IMG/VR virus record: IMGVR_UViG_3300022925_000120 | Span: 1 to 29,994 of that record | DNA: 29,994 bases | Direction: 5' to 3' (one strand) | Source of the DNA: a virus | Shown: positions 4,664 through 13,658 of the stretch, piece after piece | How the letters are laid out: the number at the start of each line of letters is the position of its first letter | Position numbering within the stretch: position 1 is the stretch's first letter | Position numbers and translations under genes: made by a program | Notes under the pieces: model-generated | What the model saw: the letters and a program-made list of their open reading frames with translations, nothing else | Told to the model about the DNA's origin: nothing | Database searches by the model: none

Positions 4664-5382
4664 GCGAACCGCCTCCAGATCCACGGGCCGATCGACAACG
4701 CACCGACGACAAGCACAAGAGTCGCGGTCATCAGCGGCTTTGACACCGCCCACGATCCCAATGCAGACACCTGCTCGCCGAAGCCCTGCCAGGCGACCAC
4801 TGGGGTGAGATCGGGCGGCGCTGGCATCGTCATGCCGGTGGCCGCGGCGCCGGTTCCGATGGTTATTTCCTTGACGGGAGCGCTGGATACAGGCTCGACT
4901 TCTTGCGGCATGTAGGGCGCTTCTGGCTGCTCAACAGGCTTCAAAAACAGCGCCGCCTCGCGCGTGCGCCTCGAGACGAGCCCCGGAAGCACTTTGCCGC
5001 CGCCCCGCGTCCACCGGGAGAATTCGCCTTGCGCCTTGGCGAATTCGCCCTTGTTGATCCGCTTCAGCAACGTTGACTTTTGCAACGCGCCGAGCCCGAC
5101 GTTGTAGGAGAAACTTACGAGCGCATCAAACTGGTTTTGGTTGATCTCGACTGTCACCAACCTCGACACCCCATGCTCGAATTTGGCAAGCTCGCGCCGC
5201 AGCCCCGCCTCTGCCTCCTCGGCGGTCCAGATCATGCCTTCCCTGACACCATCGGTGCAGCCCCAGCCGATCGTCAGCACGCCTGCGGGGCAGCGATAGG
5301 CGAGGCAACGGCCATCCTTGAGCTTTCGGTGATACCCTTCGAAACTCTTGATCAGACGCACACCCTCGTCTGAGAGCTGCAT
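4660..5382 (-). CDS. endolysin, GH24 lysozyme with C-terminal membrane anchor (240 aa)
   Basis: The start at 5382 (MQLSDEGVRLIKSFEG) begins the domain; the frame extends to 5469 without a better start. Residues 1-145 are a T4-type lysozyme: catalytic Glu15 in SFEGY, then Y-R-C-P-A-G-V-L-T-I-G-W-G with Cys31 where T4 has Asp, and Thr37. The conserved GGGKVLPGLVSRR lies at about 127-139. A Pro-rich linker (150-195) leads to a hydrophobic segment at about 217-236 (TATLVLVVGALSIGPWIW) and a basic end. It cuts peptidoglycan beta-1,4 bonds. The anchor is at the C-terminus rather than as an N-terminal SAR domain, which is unusual. Confidence 0.9.
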   Translation of the reverse strand: MQLSDEGVRLIKSFEGYHRKLKDGRCLAYRCPAGVLTIGWGCTDGVREGMIWTAEEAEAGLRRELAKFEHGVSRLVTVEINQNQFDALVSFSYNVGLGALQKSTLLKRINKGEFAKAQGEFSRWTRGGGKVLPGLVSRRTREAALFLKPVEQPEAPYMPQEVEPVSSAPVKEITIGTGAAATGMTMPAPPDLTPVVAWQGFGEQVSALGSWAVSKPLMTATLVLVVGALSIGPWIWRRFA

Positions 5383-5384
5383 GG

Positions 5385-5897
5385 CTAAACCTCGCTGATC
5401 GCATTGATGATCGCGTGCGTGATGGCGTCGATGTCGTCGCGCGTTTGGGCGCCCTGTAGCGCCCTCCATGCGCCGTCTTCCATCATTTCGAGCGCCATCA
5501 TGCGCCCGGCCCAGACGTTGCGCGCGGCAATGATCTTATGCGCCGTTTCAGACCAGCCGGATTCGCCGCGTGCCGTGGCGTATGAGTCGAGCATCGCCCG
5601 GGCTTCGTCGCGCAACTCGGGGCGGCTATCGTCCAGCGCATTCAGCGCCAACGCGCCCTTGAGGGCGTGCACGTCGGCCTTGCCGTGGGTGAGTTCGGCG
5701 CGCTTGTCCGCCGCCGCCCGTTCGATCGCGGCCATGCCATGCGGTGGTTGTGGAGCGACAGGCAACGGCGTGCCGATGTCCTGGGCGTCGCGCACCAGCT
5801 CATCGAGGCTTACGTGTACGTGCTGGCCGCGGTCCCGTCCCAGCGCAACCACGGCCACCAGCTTGTGCACGCGCGGGTCGAAGACATCCCCGCTCAT
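5385..5897 (-). CDS. tail-region hypothetical protein (170 aa)
   Basis: The start at 5897 overlaps the previous stop (ATGA). The N-terminal 35 residues (DVFDPRVHKLVAVVALGRDR) are beta-like and may link to a virion part. The rest is helical and acidic, with long helices at about 52-90 and 95-165. No motif is recognised. Its place between a tail appendage gene and the endolysin suggests a small tail accessory or fibre-assembly protein, by position only. Confidence 0.75.
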   Translation of the reverse strand: MSGDVFDPRVHKLVAVVALGRDRGQHVHVSLDELVRDAQDIGTPLPVAPQPPHGMAAIERAAADKRAELTHGKADVHALKGALALNALDDSRPELRDEARAMLDSYATARGESGWSETAHKIIAARNVWAGRMMALEMMEDGAWRALQGAQTRDDIDAITHAIINAISEV

Positions 5898-6328
5898 GCT
5901 GCCGCCGTTGCGCCAGTATCGCAGGCCCGCCACGCTGTCCCATCGTGGAAAACGAGCACCCCGGTCCCGGCGCCGCCGCCCTCGCCGTTCTTACGGCCAT
6001 CCGAGGCAAAGGCAATCATGCCGGCCGCTCCTGTTGGAAGCGTCGCGACGGTGTAGGGGGTCAGTGTGATGGTGACACATCCAGACACTGCGCCTCCATC
6101 GGTGCAGGCGATCGGCGACCCCTGAGCCTTCTTGGTATTGGTGCCGTCCGTTCGGAGCAGGATGTTATCAGTCGCCCCGAGACCTGCGGTATAGACGCTT
6201 TCCGTAACAGCGGCCTCGACATCGGTGACGGACGTATTCCAATCATCAGGGTCTATATCTGTTCCTGCGACCGCCGGGTTGAAACTGTTGCTGGGCCATG
6301 TGTAGTCGCCTGCAGAGTCTCGCGACAT
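5894..6328 (-). CDS. tail appendage protein (144 aa)
   Basis: The N-terminus MSRDSAGDYTWPSNSFNPAV is the short repeat-like start seen in many phage fibre-type proteins that attach to a tail. The C-terminal part (LPTGAAGMIAFASDGRKNGE, then GTGVLVFHDGTAWRAC) is a common phage fibre-tip module. The composition is Gly/Thr/Ala-rich, as expected for beta-structured appendages. It is 11 bases downstream of the collar-type fibre gene and is probably part of the same receptor-binding apparatus. Confidence 0.8.
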   Translation of the reverse strand: MSRDSAGDYTWPSNSFNPAVAGTDIDPDDWNTSVTDVEAAVTESVYTAGLGATDNILLRTDGTNTKKAQGSPIACTDGGAVSGCVTITLTPYTVATLPTGAAGMIAFASDGRKNGEGGGAGTGVLVFHDGTAWRACDTGATAAA

Positions 6329-6338
6329 TGCGTCCCCC

Positions 6339-7316
6339 TTAGAGCTTGATGATAAATGTGGTCAGGAACGCGGGCGGCATGTTCGCAAGCGCCGTACCAG
6401 ATCCCATCGCTTCCGTTGTGCCGGTCACGGTATGCGTGTGTGCACCAGCGCCGCCCGTTGTCTGAGGATCAAGGCCGACAGCCGTATTGTCGGCAGCAGA
6501 ATTGATGCCGAAAGAGTTTTGGCCGTTTGGCACGTTATGCGTGTGGTTGCCTGGATCGTCGGTCGTGCCTGTTACGGAAAGCTGTACGGCTGGTAGGTTG
6601 GCCTGGGCGATTGTCACCGTCTCGGCGCCACCGGATGACCCATTTGTTGTCTGTGACGTCACGACAGAGCCGAGCCGGGACGCTGCGGAATTGCCCATGT
6701 CATCAAGCCCGAACAGCGCCCGTCCCCTGAGATCAGGAAGCGCAATCGTCTTGTTTGCGGCATAGTCAGCGGCGGCACTGGCGCCACGCCCGGAGGACAC
6801 GGCGCACACAGAATCCGAGTAGTGGGTCCAGAGGAAGGTAAACAGGTTTTCCGTGTCGGCGTTGGCGCGCTCGCTGGCTCCCGACGACGCATTGCCGATC
6901 GTCCGGGCGTTCATGCGGACCCATCCGGCGGGCGCCGTCGTCGCGCCGTACATCATCATTGACCCGGTCGGGATGCCGGTAACAATAACGCCGTTTGTAT
7001 CGGAAAACCCTGAAACGCCGGAGACCGTTCCGAAGGCGCCGACGATCGCCCCACCGCAAGACACAGCGATGGTATTAGAGGCATACCGATAAAATCCGGT
7101 ATCTGTATCGGAAGAGAATGCTATGCTTGGCAGCGATACCGTGCCGCTCGCCGCCTTGAATTGTCCGGTCATGGCCGCCTGACCATCGCGCGGCAGCGAG
7201 CCGGTGATCTCGCTCGCAACGTCGGTAAAGTTCTGATTGACTTTTGCGCTTTCCGCCGTCGTGCCACTCGAAAACGAGTTGACGACCGACATCGTGCCGG
7301 AGCCGTTTCTTGGCAT
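6339..7316 (-). CDS. tail fibre protein with tail-collar domain (325 aa)
   Basis: The N-terminus has the SFSSGTTAESAKVNQNFTDV motif of phage fibre attachment regions. From about residue 115 (IPTGSMMMYGATTAPAGWV) a tail-collar/MdpB-type domain follows, ending with HTHTVTGTT and PPAFLTTFIIKL, the usual C-terminal signature. His-rich loops (NHTHNV, AHTHTV) resemble the metal-binding sites of trimeric collar fibres. It is probably the main receptor-binding or adaptor fibre of the short tail. Confidence 0.85.
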   Translation of the reverse strand: MPRNGSGTMSVVNSFSSGTTAESAKVNQNFTDVASEITGSLPRDGQAAMTGQFKAASGTVSLPSIAFSSDTDTGFYRYASNTIAVSCGGAIVGAFGTVSGVSGFSDTNGVIVTGIPTGSMMMYGATTAPAGWVRMNARTIGNASSGASERANADTENLFTFLWTHYSDSVCAVSSGRGASAAADYAANKTIALPDLRGRALFGLDDMGNSAASRLGSVVTSQTTNGSSGGAETVTIAQANLPAVQLSVTGTTDDPGNHTHNVPNGQNSFGINSAADNTAVGLDPQTTGGAGAHTHTVTGTTEAMGSGTALANMPPAFLTTFIIKL

Positions 7317-7328
7317 GCTGGAAAATCC

Positions 7329-9173
7329 TTATTGTCTTAGAAGCTGGCCGAGCATGGCCGCGCGGCGCCGCTCGTCTTCGGCGGCCTGGGATGGTGGAGC
7401 CCCTTCCCAGATCGGGTTTGTTTGTGATCCGACAAGCGGGGCAGAGGCGCCTTGATAGGCTCCAACCGCTCCGACGCCACGCGCAACTGGCGCCCATTGT
7501 CCGCCCTGCACGGCGCGCTGTACGGGCGCCGCAGCCTGATTGGCCAGCCAGGCTTGGGCCGGACGCGACATCAACAGGCGGGCGAGGGCGGCCTGTCCGC
7601 CTAGCCCCATCAACGCGCCTTCAATGCCGCCCTGCTGATAGCCTACGCCAGTCGAAAGCCCAGTGGTCCACGTCGTCGGCGCCGATAAGAGCGCCATGGC
7701 CTGGGCGCGTGGCGCCGTTCCTGATTGCGGCAATTCCCGCAAGATGCCTTCTCCGGCCCGCGCCAGTTGGTCCAACTGGCGTTGTCCCCGCGCGTACGAC
7801 CGGACATTCTGGTGCTGCATGGCACCCTTTAGGGCAGCCGGAGAAATAAGACCTTTGGCCGCCTTTTCGCCGGCCCGTCCTGCTGCCTCTGTAATAGCAA
7901 GCAGGTTGCGATATTCGCCCCGGACTTGCCGCCATTGACCGCGATCGGCGGCAGGAAGCGCACGTTCCACGGCATCATCCAGGGCCGATCGCAACTGGCG
8001 CAACGCTGGCGCTAGATATTGATCTGCGTTGCGCGCTGTCGCTTCGATCATCGATGTCCAGCGGTGATAGACGTCGCCTGCTATAGCAGGATTGGCTGCA
8101 TTGGCGCCTGATCGCACAAGGTTATGCACGTCGTCTGCAATCTCTTGCACAATGGGCGCCCGAACGGCCGGACCTGTGCTCCTGTTATATTGATTTACAA
8201 CCGCCGAAATATCATTGGCAAGGCGCTGATCCAACGGCATGACCGTGCGTGCTGCAAGGGCGTCAAATCGCTGCCCGATGTTGGTAAAGGCGTCATTGAT
8301 CACTTGCGCCGTCGCGCGTGGCGCGTTGACTCCAGCATGACGCAAGGCGGCGCGCGTAAACTGTTCTGCACGGGCAATGTCTCCGCCCGTGCCTGGACCT
8401 AGCGGAATGTCGCCTGTGACCTGTTCGCCCCATTTGAGCGCCTTCGAATCCGTGGCTTGGCCTGCTGTAGGTCGTACACCTTCCCGTCGCAACAGCGCGA
8501 CCTGCCGCGCGTGCTCGGGATCTGCCGTCCGCACGGGAGACACGATACGTGTTGCGGCATTCGGGATAAACCCGCCGAGCAGACCACCCGCCAGACGGGC
8601 ATAAGGTTCGGCTTTTGTTCCCTCGGTGAGCTGGCCGGCCGTCTCGCTTGTAAACGCTGGCGCCAGCACATTGCCGACGACACGCTGCGCCAGACCGCCG
8701 GGAAACAGCACGCCGGGCGCGAACTCTCCGACCGTTCGGGCGTATTTGCCGAGCGTCGATTTGGGCTCATAGAGCTTGCCGGTGACGCTTTCAACGCCGC
8801 GCTGGATGTCGTTGTATTGCCACGTAGCGGTTTCCGGCGAGACATCTGCGCCGAGCTTATTCAGTCCAGAGCGTCCCAACGATTCGAGCAGGCCCGGCAG
8901 GCTGGCAAGTCCGATGCCGCCACGGACCAAGCCGGACCCGAGGCTCTTTACGGCATCTACAGCCGTCTCCCCGGCGCTCATCTGAGGCGCGGGCGCGGCG
9001 GCTGGCGCTTCAGGCTGTGGCGCTTGCGGTGCTGGGGCCTGTTCCGCTGGCGCCATCATCTGCGCCTTGAGAGCGTCGACTTTTGACCGAATGAAATCTT
9101 CACCCGATCCGTCCGGCACCGTCATGCGCGCCACGCGACCGTCCGGAAGCGTGATCTTCAGCGTCGCCATCAT
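7329..9173 (-). CDS. internal virion (ejection) protein (614 aa)
   Basis: The N-terminal unit of about 38 residues (TLKITLPDGRVARMTVPDGS) is a short module common at the start of phage ejection proteins. A Pro/Ala linker (42-64) follows, then Gly-rich amphipathic helices at about 70-110 (LGSGLVRGGIGLASLPGLLE) and at about 150-215. The remainder is long and helical. The amphipathic Gly-rich segments suit a protein that leaves the capsid and inserts into the envelope. Its start overlaps the stop of the lysozyme-containing gene, so the two are coupled and likely act together. Confidence 0.75.
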   Translation of the reverse strand: MMATLKITLPDGRVARMTVPDGSGEDFIRSKVDALKAQMMAPAEQAPAPQAPQPEAPAAAPAPQMSAGETAVDAVKSLGSGLVRGGIGLASLPGLLESLGRSGLNKLGADVSPETATWQYNDIQRGVESVTGKLYEPKSTLGKYARTVGEFAPGVLFPGGLAQRVVGNVLAPAFTSETAGQLTEGTKAEPYARLAGGLLGGFIPNAATRIVSPVRTADPEHARQVALLRREGVRPTAGQATDSKALKWGEQVTGDIPLGPGTGGDIARAEQFTRAALRHAGVNAPRATAQVINDAFTNIGQRFDALAARTVMPLDQRLANDISAVVNQYNRSTGPAVRAPIVQEIADDVHNLVRSGANAANPAIAGDVYHRWTSMIEATARNADQYLAPALRQLRSALDDAVERALPAADRGQWRQVRGEYRNLLAITEAAGRAGEKAAKGLISPAALKGAMQHQNVRSYARGQRQLDQLARAGEGILRELPQSGTAPRAQAMALLSAPTTWTTGLSTGVGYQQGGIEGALMGLGGQAALARLLMSRPAQAWLANQAAAPVQRAVQGGQWAPVARGVGAVGAYQGASAPLVGSQTNPIWEGAPPSQAAEDERRRAAMLGQLLRQ

Positions 9174-10807
9174 TCGAACTCCACGGTTGTTCCATCTCCG
9201 AGATCAAGCACCCGTGGCGCCGCCGCCGCGCCGGCAGCATCCGGGCTGTAATACGTGCCGGAGCGGATTTCTTCGGCACGCTTGCGATTGATCTCGAGCT
9301 GCTTCTTGGCAAGGCCTCTCAATCGTCCAAGCGTGCGTCGCCTGATCTCGCGCGGCTGGCTCGGATCGGCCAAAATCTTGGCGAACTCGCGCAACTCGAA
9401 ATCTGTTGTCACACCTTTCAAGGTGTTGGCCATCGCCACGATTGCTTCCATGCTCATCAAGGTTTGGTATTCGTCTGTGTTTTTGCCACGGGTCTTGTCA
9501 TAGTCACCGACAGGACTCCTGGATTCGAGTTGACCGCGAAGACCAGCCCCATAGCCTTCATAGGCCGCCGTGCCGGCCTTCTCGGCCTCTTCTGAAATCA
9601 GCGCCGCCGCCCGGTCGAGGCTTTCAATCGTCTGCTCGACCTTCGGAATATCGTTCTCGGCCTCGTAAATCTGCTTCAGCTCCGTGACGCTCTTTTTCTG
9701 CGGTCCCGTCGCTTTTGAGCGTTGCAACTGCGCTTTCATTACGAATTCAGCCGCTCTGGCCGGGTCTTGTGCCGCCAGCATGCGCGCGACATTGCGCTCG
9801 GCCTCGGGAAGCTGCATGAACGCCTCTTGCAACGGCGTCTGCTGCTGTCCTGTCAGACCCGGCGCAGCAAAGCGCCCTGCGCCCTCAGTCGGAACGGACG
9901 TTGCGCCCGCCGTGTTAAGCTCATTCCTGAAGGCGTCATTCTGCTGCACCGCCCGATCCCGCGCCGCCTGTTCGTCCCGCATCGCCTTGAGGCGGGCCTG
10001 ATACATCGGGTCCGCCTGTTCCTGTTGGCGGTTGCGGTCTTGCAGCATGATCTGCTGCGCCTGGCGTGCCACGTACGGGTTGGCCAGCGCCGCTGCGGAG
10101 TCGCCACCAGACAGCATTGCAGCCAGCGCGGCATTGCCGGCAGACTGCCCCTCGCGCTCGCCTTGCGCGGCCTGCGACTGATACATTGAGCCGATGCCTG
10201 TTTGCAGCACGTTCCCCAGCGCTTGCGTCCAATGACGGATGTTGCCGGTGTTCATGCCGGCGCGCATCAACGCCTGCCCGAGCTGGCGTGCTGCGGTCAC
10301 GTCATCAGGCCCCATGCCGCTGTATAACGACGGCGTTTGCATCGGCTTCGGCCCTCCAAGTGCCATCATGTTCGATTGCGCGGGAGCGTTCGGCTCCCCA
10401 CCAGACATCCACGACAATTCCGCCTGTCGCCGGTTGACGAGCCCCGGCAGCGTCTTGCCGCCAGCAGACGTGTATTGACCAAAGCGGCGCGCGGCTTCGT
10501 CCCAATTGCCAGACTTGACGGCGGCGCCGAGACCTTGCCCCATCCAGCCAGGGCCGGCGTTGTAGGTGAGTGAGGTAAGTGCCGCTTCCTGCCCCGGCGT
10601 CATCTGCACGCCCAACGCATTGACCGAGCGTTGGGCCTTTGCCAATTCGTCGCGCAAGCGCCGGTCGGCTTCCTCGCGGCTGATCGTTTCGCCGGGCCGC
10701 CCCACGGTGCCGTAGCCGATCGAATGCTGCTTATAGTCCCACTGCGAGGACGGCGCGAAACCTTCGAACCCCTTGATGGCTGTAATGTATGGTTCGAGGA
10801 TCGTCAC
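9170..10807 (-). CDS. virion-associated protein with N-terminal lysozyme domain (545 aa)
   Basis: It starts at GTG 10807, overlapping the previous stop (GTGA). Residues 1-140 are a GH24-type muramidase: IKGFEGF with Glu15, Asp24 in QWDYKQHSIGYGT, and AGGKTLPGLVNRRQAELSW near 110-130. About 400 helical, Gln/Ala-rich residues follow, typical of ejected core proteins. It should open a small hole in peptidoglycan during DNA entry, unlike the lysis endolysin at 4660. The T4-type Thr is replaced by Ser29, although a Thr lies at 34. Confidence 0.85.
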   Translation of the reverse strand: MTILEPYITAIKGFEGFAPSSQWDYKQHSIGYGTVGRPGETISREEADRRLRDELAKAQRSVNALGVQMTPGQEAALTSLTYNAGPGWMGQGLGAAVKSGNWDEAARRFGQYTSAGGKTLPGLVNRRQAELSWMSGGEPNAPAQSNMMALGGPKPMQTPSLYSGMGPDDVTAARQLGQALMRAGMNTGNIRHWTQALGNVLQTGIGSMYQSQAAQGEREGQSAGNAALAAMLSGGDSAAALANPYVARQAQQIMLQDRNRQQEQADPMYQARLKAMRDEQAARDRAVQQNDAFRNELNTAGATSVPTEGAGRFAAPGLTGQQQTPLQEAFMQLPEAERNVARMLAAQDPARAAEFVMKAQLQRSKATGPQKKSVTELKQIYEAENDIPKVEQTIESLDRAAALISEEAEKAGTAAYEGYGAGLRGQLESRSPVGDYDKTRGKNTDEYQTLMSMEAIVAMANTLKGVTTDFELREFAKILADPSQPREIRRRTLGRLRGLAKKQLEINRKRAEEIRSGTYYSPDAAGAAAAPRVLDLGDGTTVEFE

Positions 10808-11595
10808 AGCCCGAACGCCTTCCCGGCAAGGTTGCCGAACAGCGACCCGCCGCCACTCATGGGCGCAGCGAGGATCGAACCGCCGATGCTCGCAAGGCCG
10901 CTCATAAGGCCCTGCTGATTGGCCAGCTCATTTCCGTATTGCTGCATCTGGTTGTTGTAGTCCTGCTGCATGTACTGAGCGACGGGCAACTGCTGCACAT
11001 TGATCATGGCGCCGTTGGCCATGTTGGCATTAGGGTTCAACACCTGATTGCCGAATTGCATGCCGGGATTAAGCGCGTTCAGTTGAGTGTTGAAGCGGTT
11101 TAAACCCTGGTTGAACAACTGACCCTGGATACCGGTCACAAGATTGTTGCGGGCTTCGTTCTGCTGCAACGCCAGATCATTCATGGCGCTCTTGTAGGCT
11201 TCCGAGGTCGGGTCGAGCCCCTGGTTGCGCAAGCGCATTTCTTCCGCCGCGCGGCGTTGTTCGAAGCGCGGCTCGAGGTTCGCCGTCGCATACCCATAGG
11301 CATCATTGAACGCGCCCTGCGTATCGCCGATTCCGGCGCTGGCCTGATCCATATATTGCTGGCCCATCGACGCAAGCCCGGTCGCGTACTGCTGCCCGAC
11401 ATCGCCGAGCGTCGTCGTCGATTGCGTGCCGGCATCGTTCCAGGTGATCTGATTGCCGAAGGCGTCGGTCTGGTTGGGACGGTTCAAGCGCACTTGCCGC
11501 CGTTCGTTGCGCTTGTTTTCCTTGCGCTGCGCCGCCGTCATACCTTGATATGTCGGCGCCGCTGGCTGGTCCGGCGTGCTAAAGAGCGAGCCCAT
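10804..11595 (-). CDS. probable internal virion / DNA-transfer protein (263 aa)
   Basis: Gln/Asn-rich protein (GNQITWNDAGTQSTTTLGDV; QYMQQDYNNQMQQYGNELAN) with a basic segment at 20-40 (RKENKRNERRQVRLNRPNQ). The Gly-rich hydrophobic C-terminus from about residue 229 (LMSGLASIGGSILAAPMSGG) may insert in membranes. Together with the next two genes it forms a trio, as in P22-like phages where three ejected proteins are encoded side by side. It starts inside the 3' end of the GNAT gene (17-base overlap) and overlaps the lysozyme gene. Confidence 0.7.
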   Translation of the reverse strand: MGSLFSTPDQPAAPTYQGMTAAQRKENKRNERRQVRLNRPNQTDAFGNQITWNDAGTQSTTTLGDVGQQYATGLASMGQQYMDQASAGIGDTQGAFNDAYGYATANLEPRFEQRRAAEEMRLRNQGLDPTSEAYKSAMNDLALQQNEARNNLVTGIQGQLFNQGLNRFNTQLNALNPGMQFGNQVLNPNANMANGAMINVQQLPVAQYMQQDYNNQMQQYGNELANQQGLMSGLASIGGSILAAPMSGGGSLFGNLAGKAFGL

Positions 11596-12013
11596 TGATC
11601 GTGTCCTTTCGTAACCAGCGGCAATGTGCCGGCGTCATGTAAAACAGCAGGGCATCATGCCCCGGCCCCCAGAAGTCACGCGCCACGCCCTCGAACCTGA
11701 ACCCGAGCTTAGGCGCCGCCCGCTTGATCGTCCTGTTGCGCTTGTCGGTGCGAACCTGCAACCGCCAGATGCCGAGCGTATCGAACACATAGCGGAACAA
11801 GTCGCGCGTGACGCCGGGCGTCAACGCGCCTTCCGAGTAGACCGTCAGCTCGGCGCAAGATGGGTTATGCAACGCGATCAGGAACCCGCCGCGCAGAATG
11901 CCGTCGTCATCGACAATGCCCGGTGCCAGGTGAGGCGTTACGACAAGCCCTCCCATCTTCTGTTCGATCCACTCGGCCACGATCTGATCATGGCCGGTGA
12001 CAAACCGAAGCAT
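11579..12013 (-). CDS. GNAT-family acetyltransferase in the tail cluster (144 aa)
   Basis: The GNAT fold is recognisable: N-terminal beta strands (GGFLIALHNPSCAELTVYSE), a helix (TRDLFRYVFDTLGIWRLQVR) where the acetyl-CoA site lies, then TDKRNRTIKRAAPKLGFRFE. The last matches the RNxxSxrvaeKlGF motif of RimJ/RimL-like members. The substrate is unknown. Such genes are common among structural genes of podoviruses. The protein may modify a virion protein or host target, but catalysis is not certain because motif A is degenerate. Confidence 0.8.
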   Translation of the reverse strand: MLRFVTGHDQIVAEWIEQKMGGLVVTPHLAPGIVDDDGILRGGFLIALHNPSCAELTVYSEGALTPGVTRDLFRYVFDTLGIWRLQVRTDKRNRTIKRAAPKLGFRFEGVARDFWGPGHDALLFYMTPAHCRWLRKDTINGLAL

Positions 12014-13656
12014 CAGAGATATTCCCCGATCTCATAGAGCACGACGGCCCCATTGAGGCGCATCGTCTCGTCAGCGGAGAACTCTGTTCCGCCCCATGGA
12101 TCGCCCCATTGACTGATGCCCCAGTATGAGCCGACGCCAGCCGCTTGCGACTCGAGGCCGGTCTGCGCCTGGAATTTCATGCTGAGAAACCGCCCGAGCG
12201 CCGGAACGCTGATCCAGTCGTTGATCTGCTGCGTTGTGCCGGCCCAGCTTTCAGAATCCCATTCGCCTTCGTCCCACACCAGACCGTCAATATTGGTTTC
12301 TACGTTCGGAGTCGAAAGCTCTGACGTTTCCTGAAAATCTACAGAGATACCGAGGCTCGGACGGTTGACGCCAGACGCCGTGATCAGCGGCTGCACCATC
12401 GTGGCGCGCTTGGTCTTGCCGGGGCTTTGGAAGTGCTGGTAGGCCGTTTCCCCTATCGCCGTGATAGGCGTTGCGACATCTGCAGATCCGCTGTCGGCCT
12501 CATACACAGCGCCGTCATTGCCGCCGAAAAACAGCCGATCGTTGAACACCAGCCAGCAATTGGCGTTGTGGTTGGTAAACTTGCACCACGCGCCGGTCAG
12601 CGTGTTCATGACATATTGTTCGGCCTCTACGTTTTCCTGGTGCGGCACGTTGAGGATCAACCTCGTGCCCTTGCTGTAAACGCATGCTTCCCAGCCGTAG
12701 TTGTCGGCATGATCGCGCGTCGCATCGACCATAGCATTCTGGATGTTGGCGGTCAGGGCGAGGCGCTGCGTCTGGCTCGAATCGACGGACAGGATTTGAG
12801 ACAGCGGAAACAGCCCTTCCACCGTAACCAGAAGCACGTCGGCGCCGAACTTGGTAAAGCAGCGCCGTCCGATCGGTGCCGGGACATCGAACACCCCGAC
12901 AAGCGCCCAAGTGCTGGCCGAAGACGGGTCTGTTCCTTGAAAGATCGTCACCTGACCACGGCTGGAGACGAACACAGCATAATCATCCGAACCTGATCCG
13001 CCGTCGCGCGTCCATGTGGCCATCGCCATCAGGTATCCGCCGCGGGAAAACGTGGACCCAAGCTCGAAGCTGGTTGCCGCGCCTGAAATCGCATCAACGG
13101 CCAGATACCACGCCTTTGTGCTATCGACGGCGCAAAACCACAGGCGCTTTTTGTGCACGTTGATGTTGACAAGCGTCGTGGCCGTGACGCCCGTTATGGT
13201 CGGCTCAACCCATGACGAGCCGTTATAGTGGATCGGCTCGTCAACGCCATTGACGGCGTACAAATACGTGTTGCCGGAATTGGTCATGTTGACCCATTGC
13301 CAACGGGAATTCGTCATGGTCAGGCTTTGCGCCGTCGCCGCCCCTTCACTGGTGATGTTATAAAAATCAGTCCCAGCGGCAGCGAACATCTTGCTGGACG
13401 CCTGCCCCTGCCAGCTCATCAGCGTTTGCACGGGCGTGGTATCTGATACGATGTCCCATGCGTGATAGTCGTATCCCCGCCGCACCTCGACCCATCCCGG
13501 CTGAGGAAACCAGTTTTCCAGCTTGACGGCGCGCTCTTTCGGCATAGCAGCCAGCGCGCTCGAGGCATCCCAGCCGCCGACCGGCGCCGGAATGATCGCG
13601 CTGCGGGAAACCCTGGCGCGGCGTGCGTTGCTGCTGAGAGGCGCCCGTTGCAACAT
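12013..13656 (-). CDS. tail tube/nozzle protein, P22 gp10-like or T7 gp12-like (547 aa)
   Basis: A beta-rich protein with motifs of the podovirus nozzle family: GGWDASSALAAMPKERAVKL and ENWFPQPGWVEVRRGYDYHA near residues 27-66, followed by propeller-like repeats (TYLYAVNGVDEPIHYNG; KKRLWFCAVDS; GAWCKFTNHNANCWLVFNDR). Length and position just after the gp4-like adaptor fit the tail tube. It probably forms a hexamer below the adaptor ring through which DNA leaves. Confidence 0.85.
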   Translation of the reverse strand: MLQRAPLSSNARRARVSRSAIIPAPVGGWDASSALAAMPKERAVKLENWFPQPGWVEVRRGYDYHAWDIVSDTTPVQTLMSWQGQASSKMFAAAGTDFYNITSEGAATAQSLTMTNSRWQWVNMTNSGNTYLYAVNGVDEPIHYNGSSWVEPTITGVTATTLVNINVHKKRLWFCAVDSTKAWYLAVDAISGAATSFELGSTFSRGGYLMAMATWTRDGGSGSDDYAVFVSSRGQVTIFQGTDPSSASTWALVGVFDVPAPIGRRCFTKFGADVLLVTVEGLFPLSQILSVDSSQTQRLALTANIQNAMVDATRDHADNYGWEACVYSKGTRLILNVPHQENVEAEQYVMNTLTGAWCKFTNHNANCWLVFNDRLFFGGNDGAVYEADSGSADVATPITAIGETAYQHFQSPGKTKRATMVQPLITASGVNRPSLGISVDFQETSELSTPNVETNIDGLVWDEGEWDSESWAGTTQQINDWISVPALGRFLSMKFQAQTGLESQAAGVGSYWGISQWGDPWGGTEFSADETMRLNGAVVLYEIGEYL

Positions 13657-13658
13657 TC

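Noticed and set aside
5404-6349. Long + strand frames (221 and 201 residues) opposite the 170- and 144-residue tail genes
   Set aside because: Arg/Pro/Ser-rich shadow composition; the opposite strand carries coupled genes with recognisable motifs.
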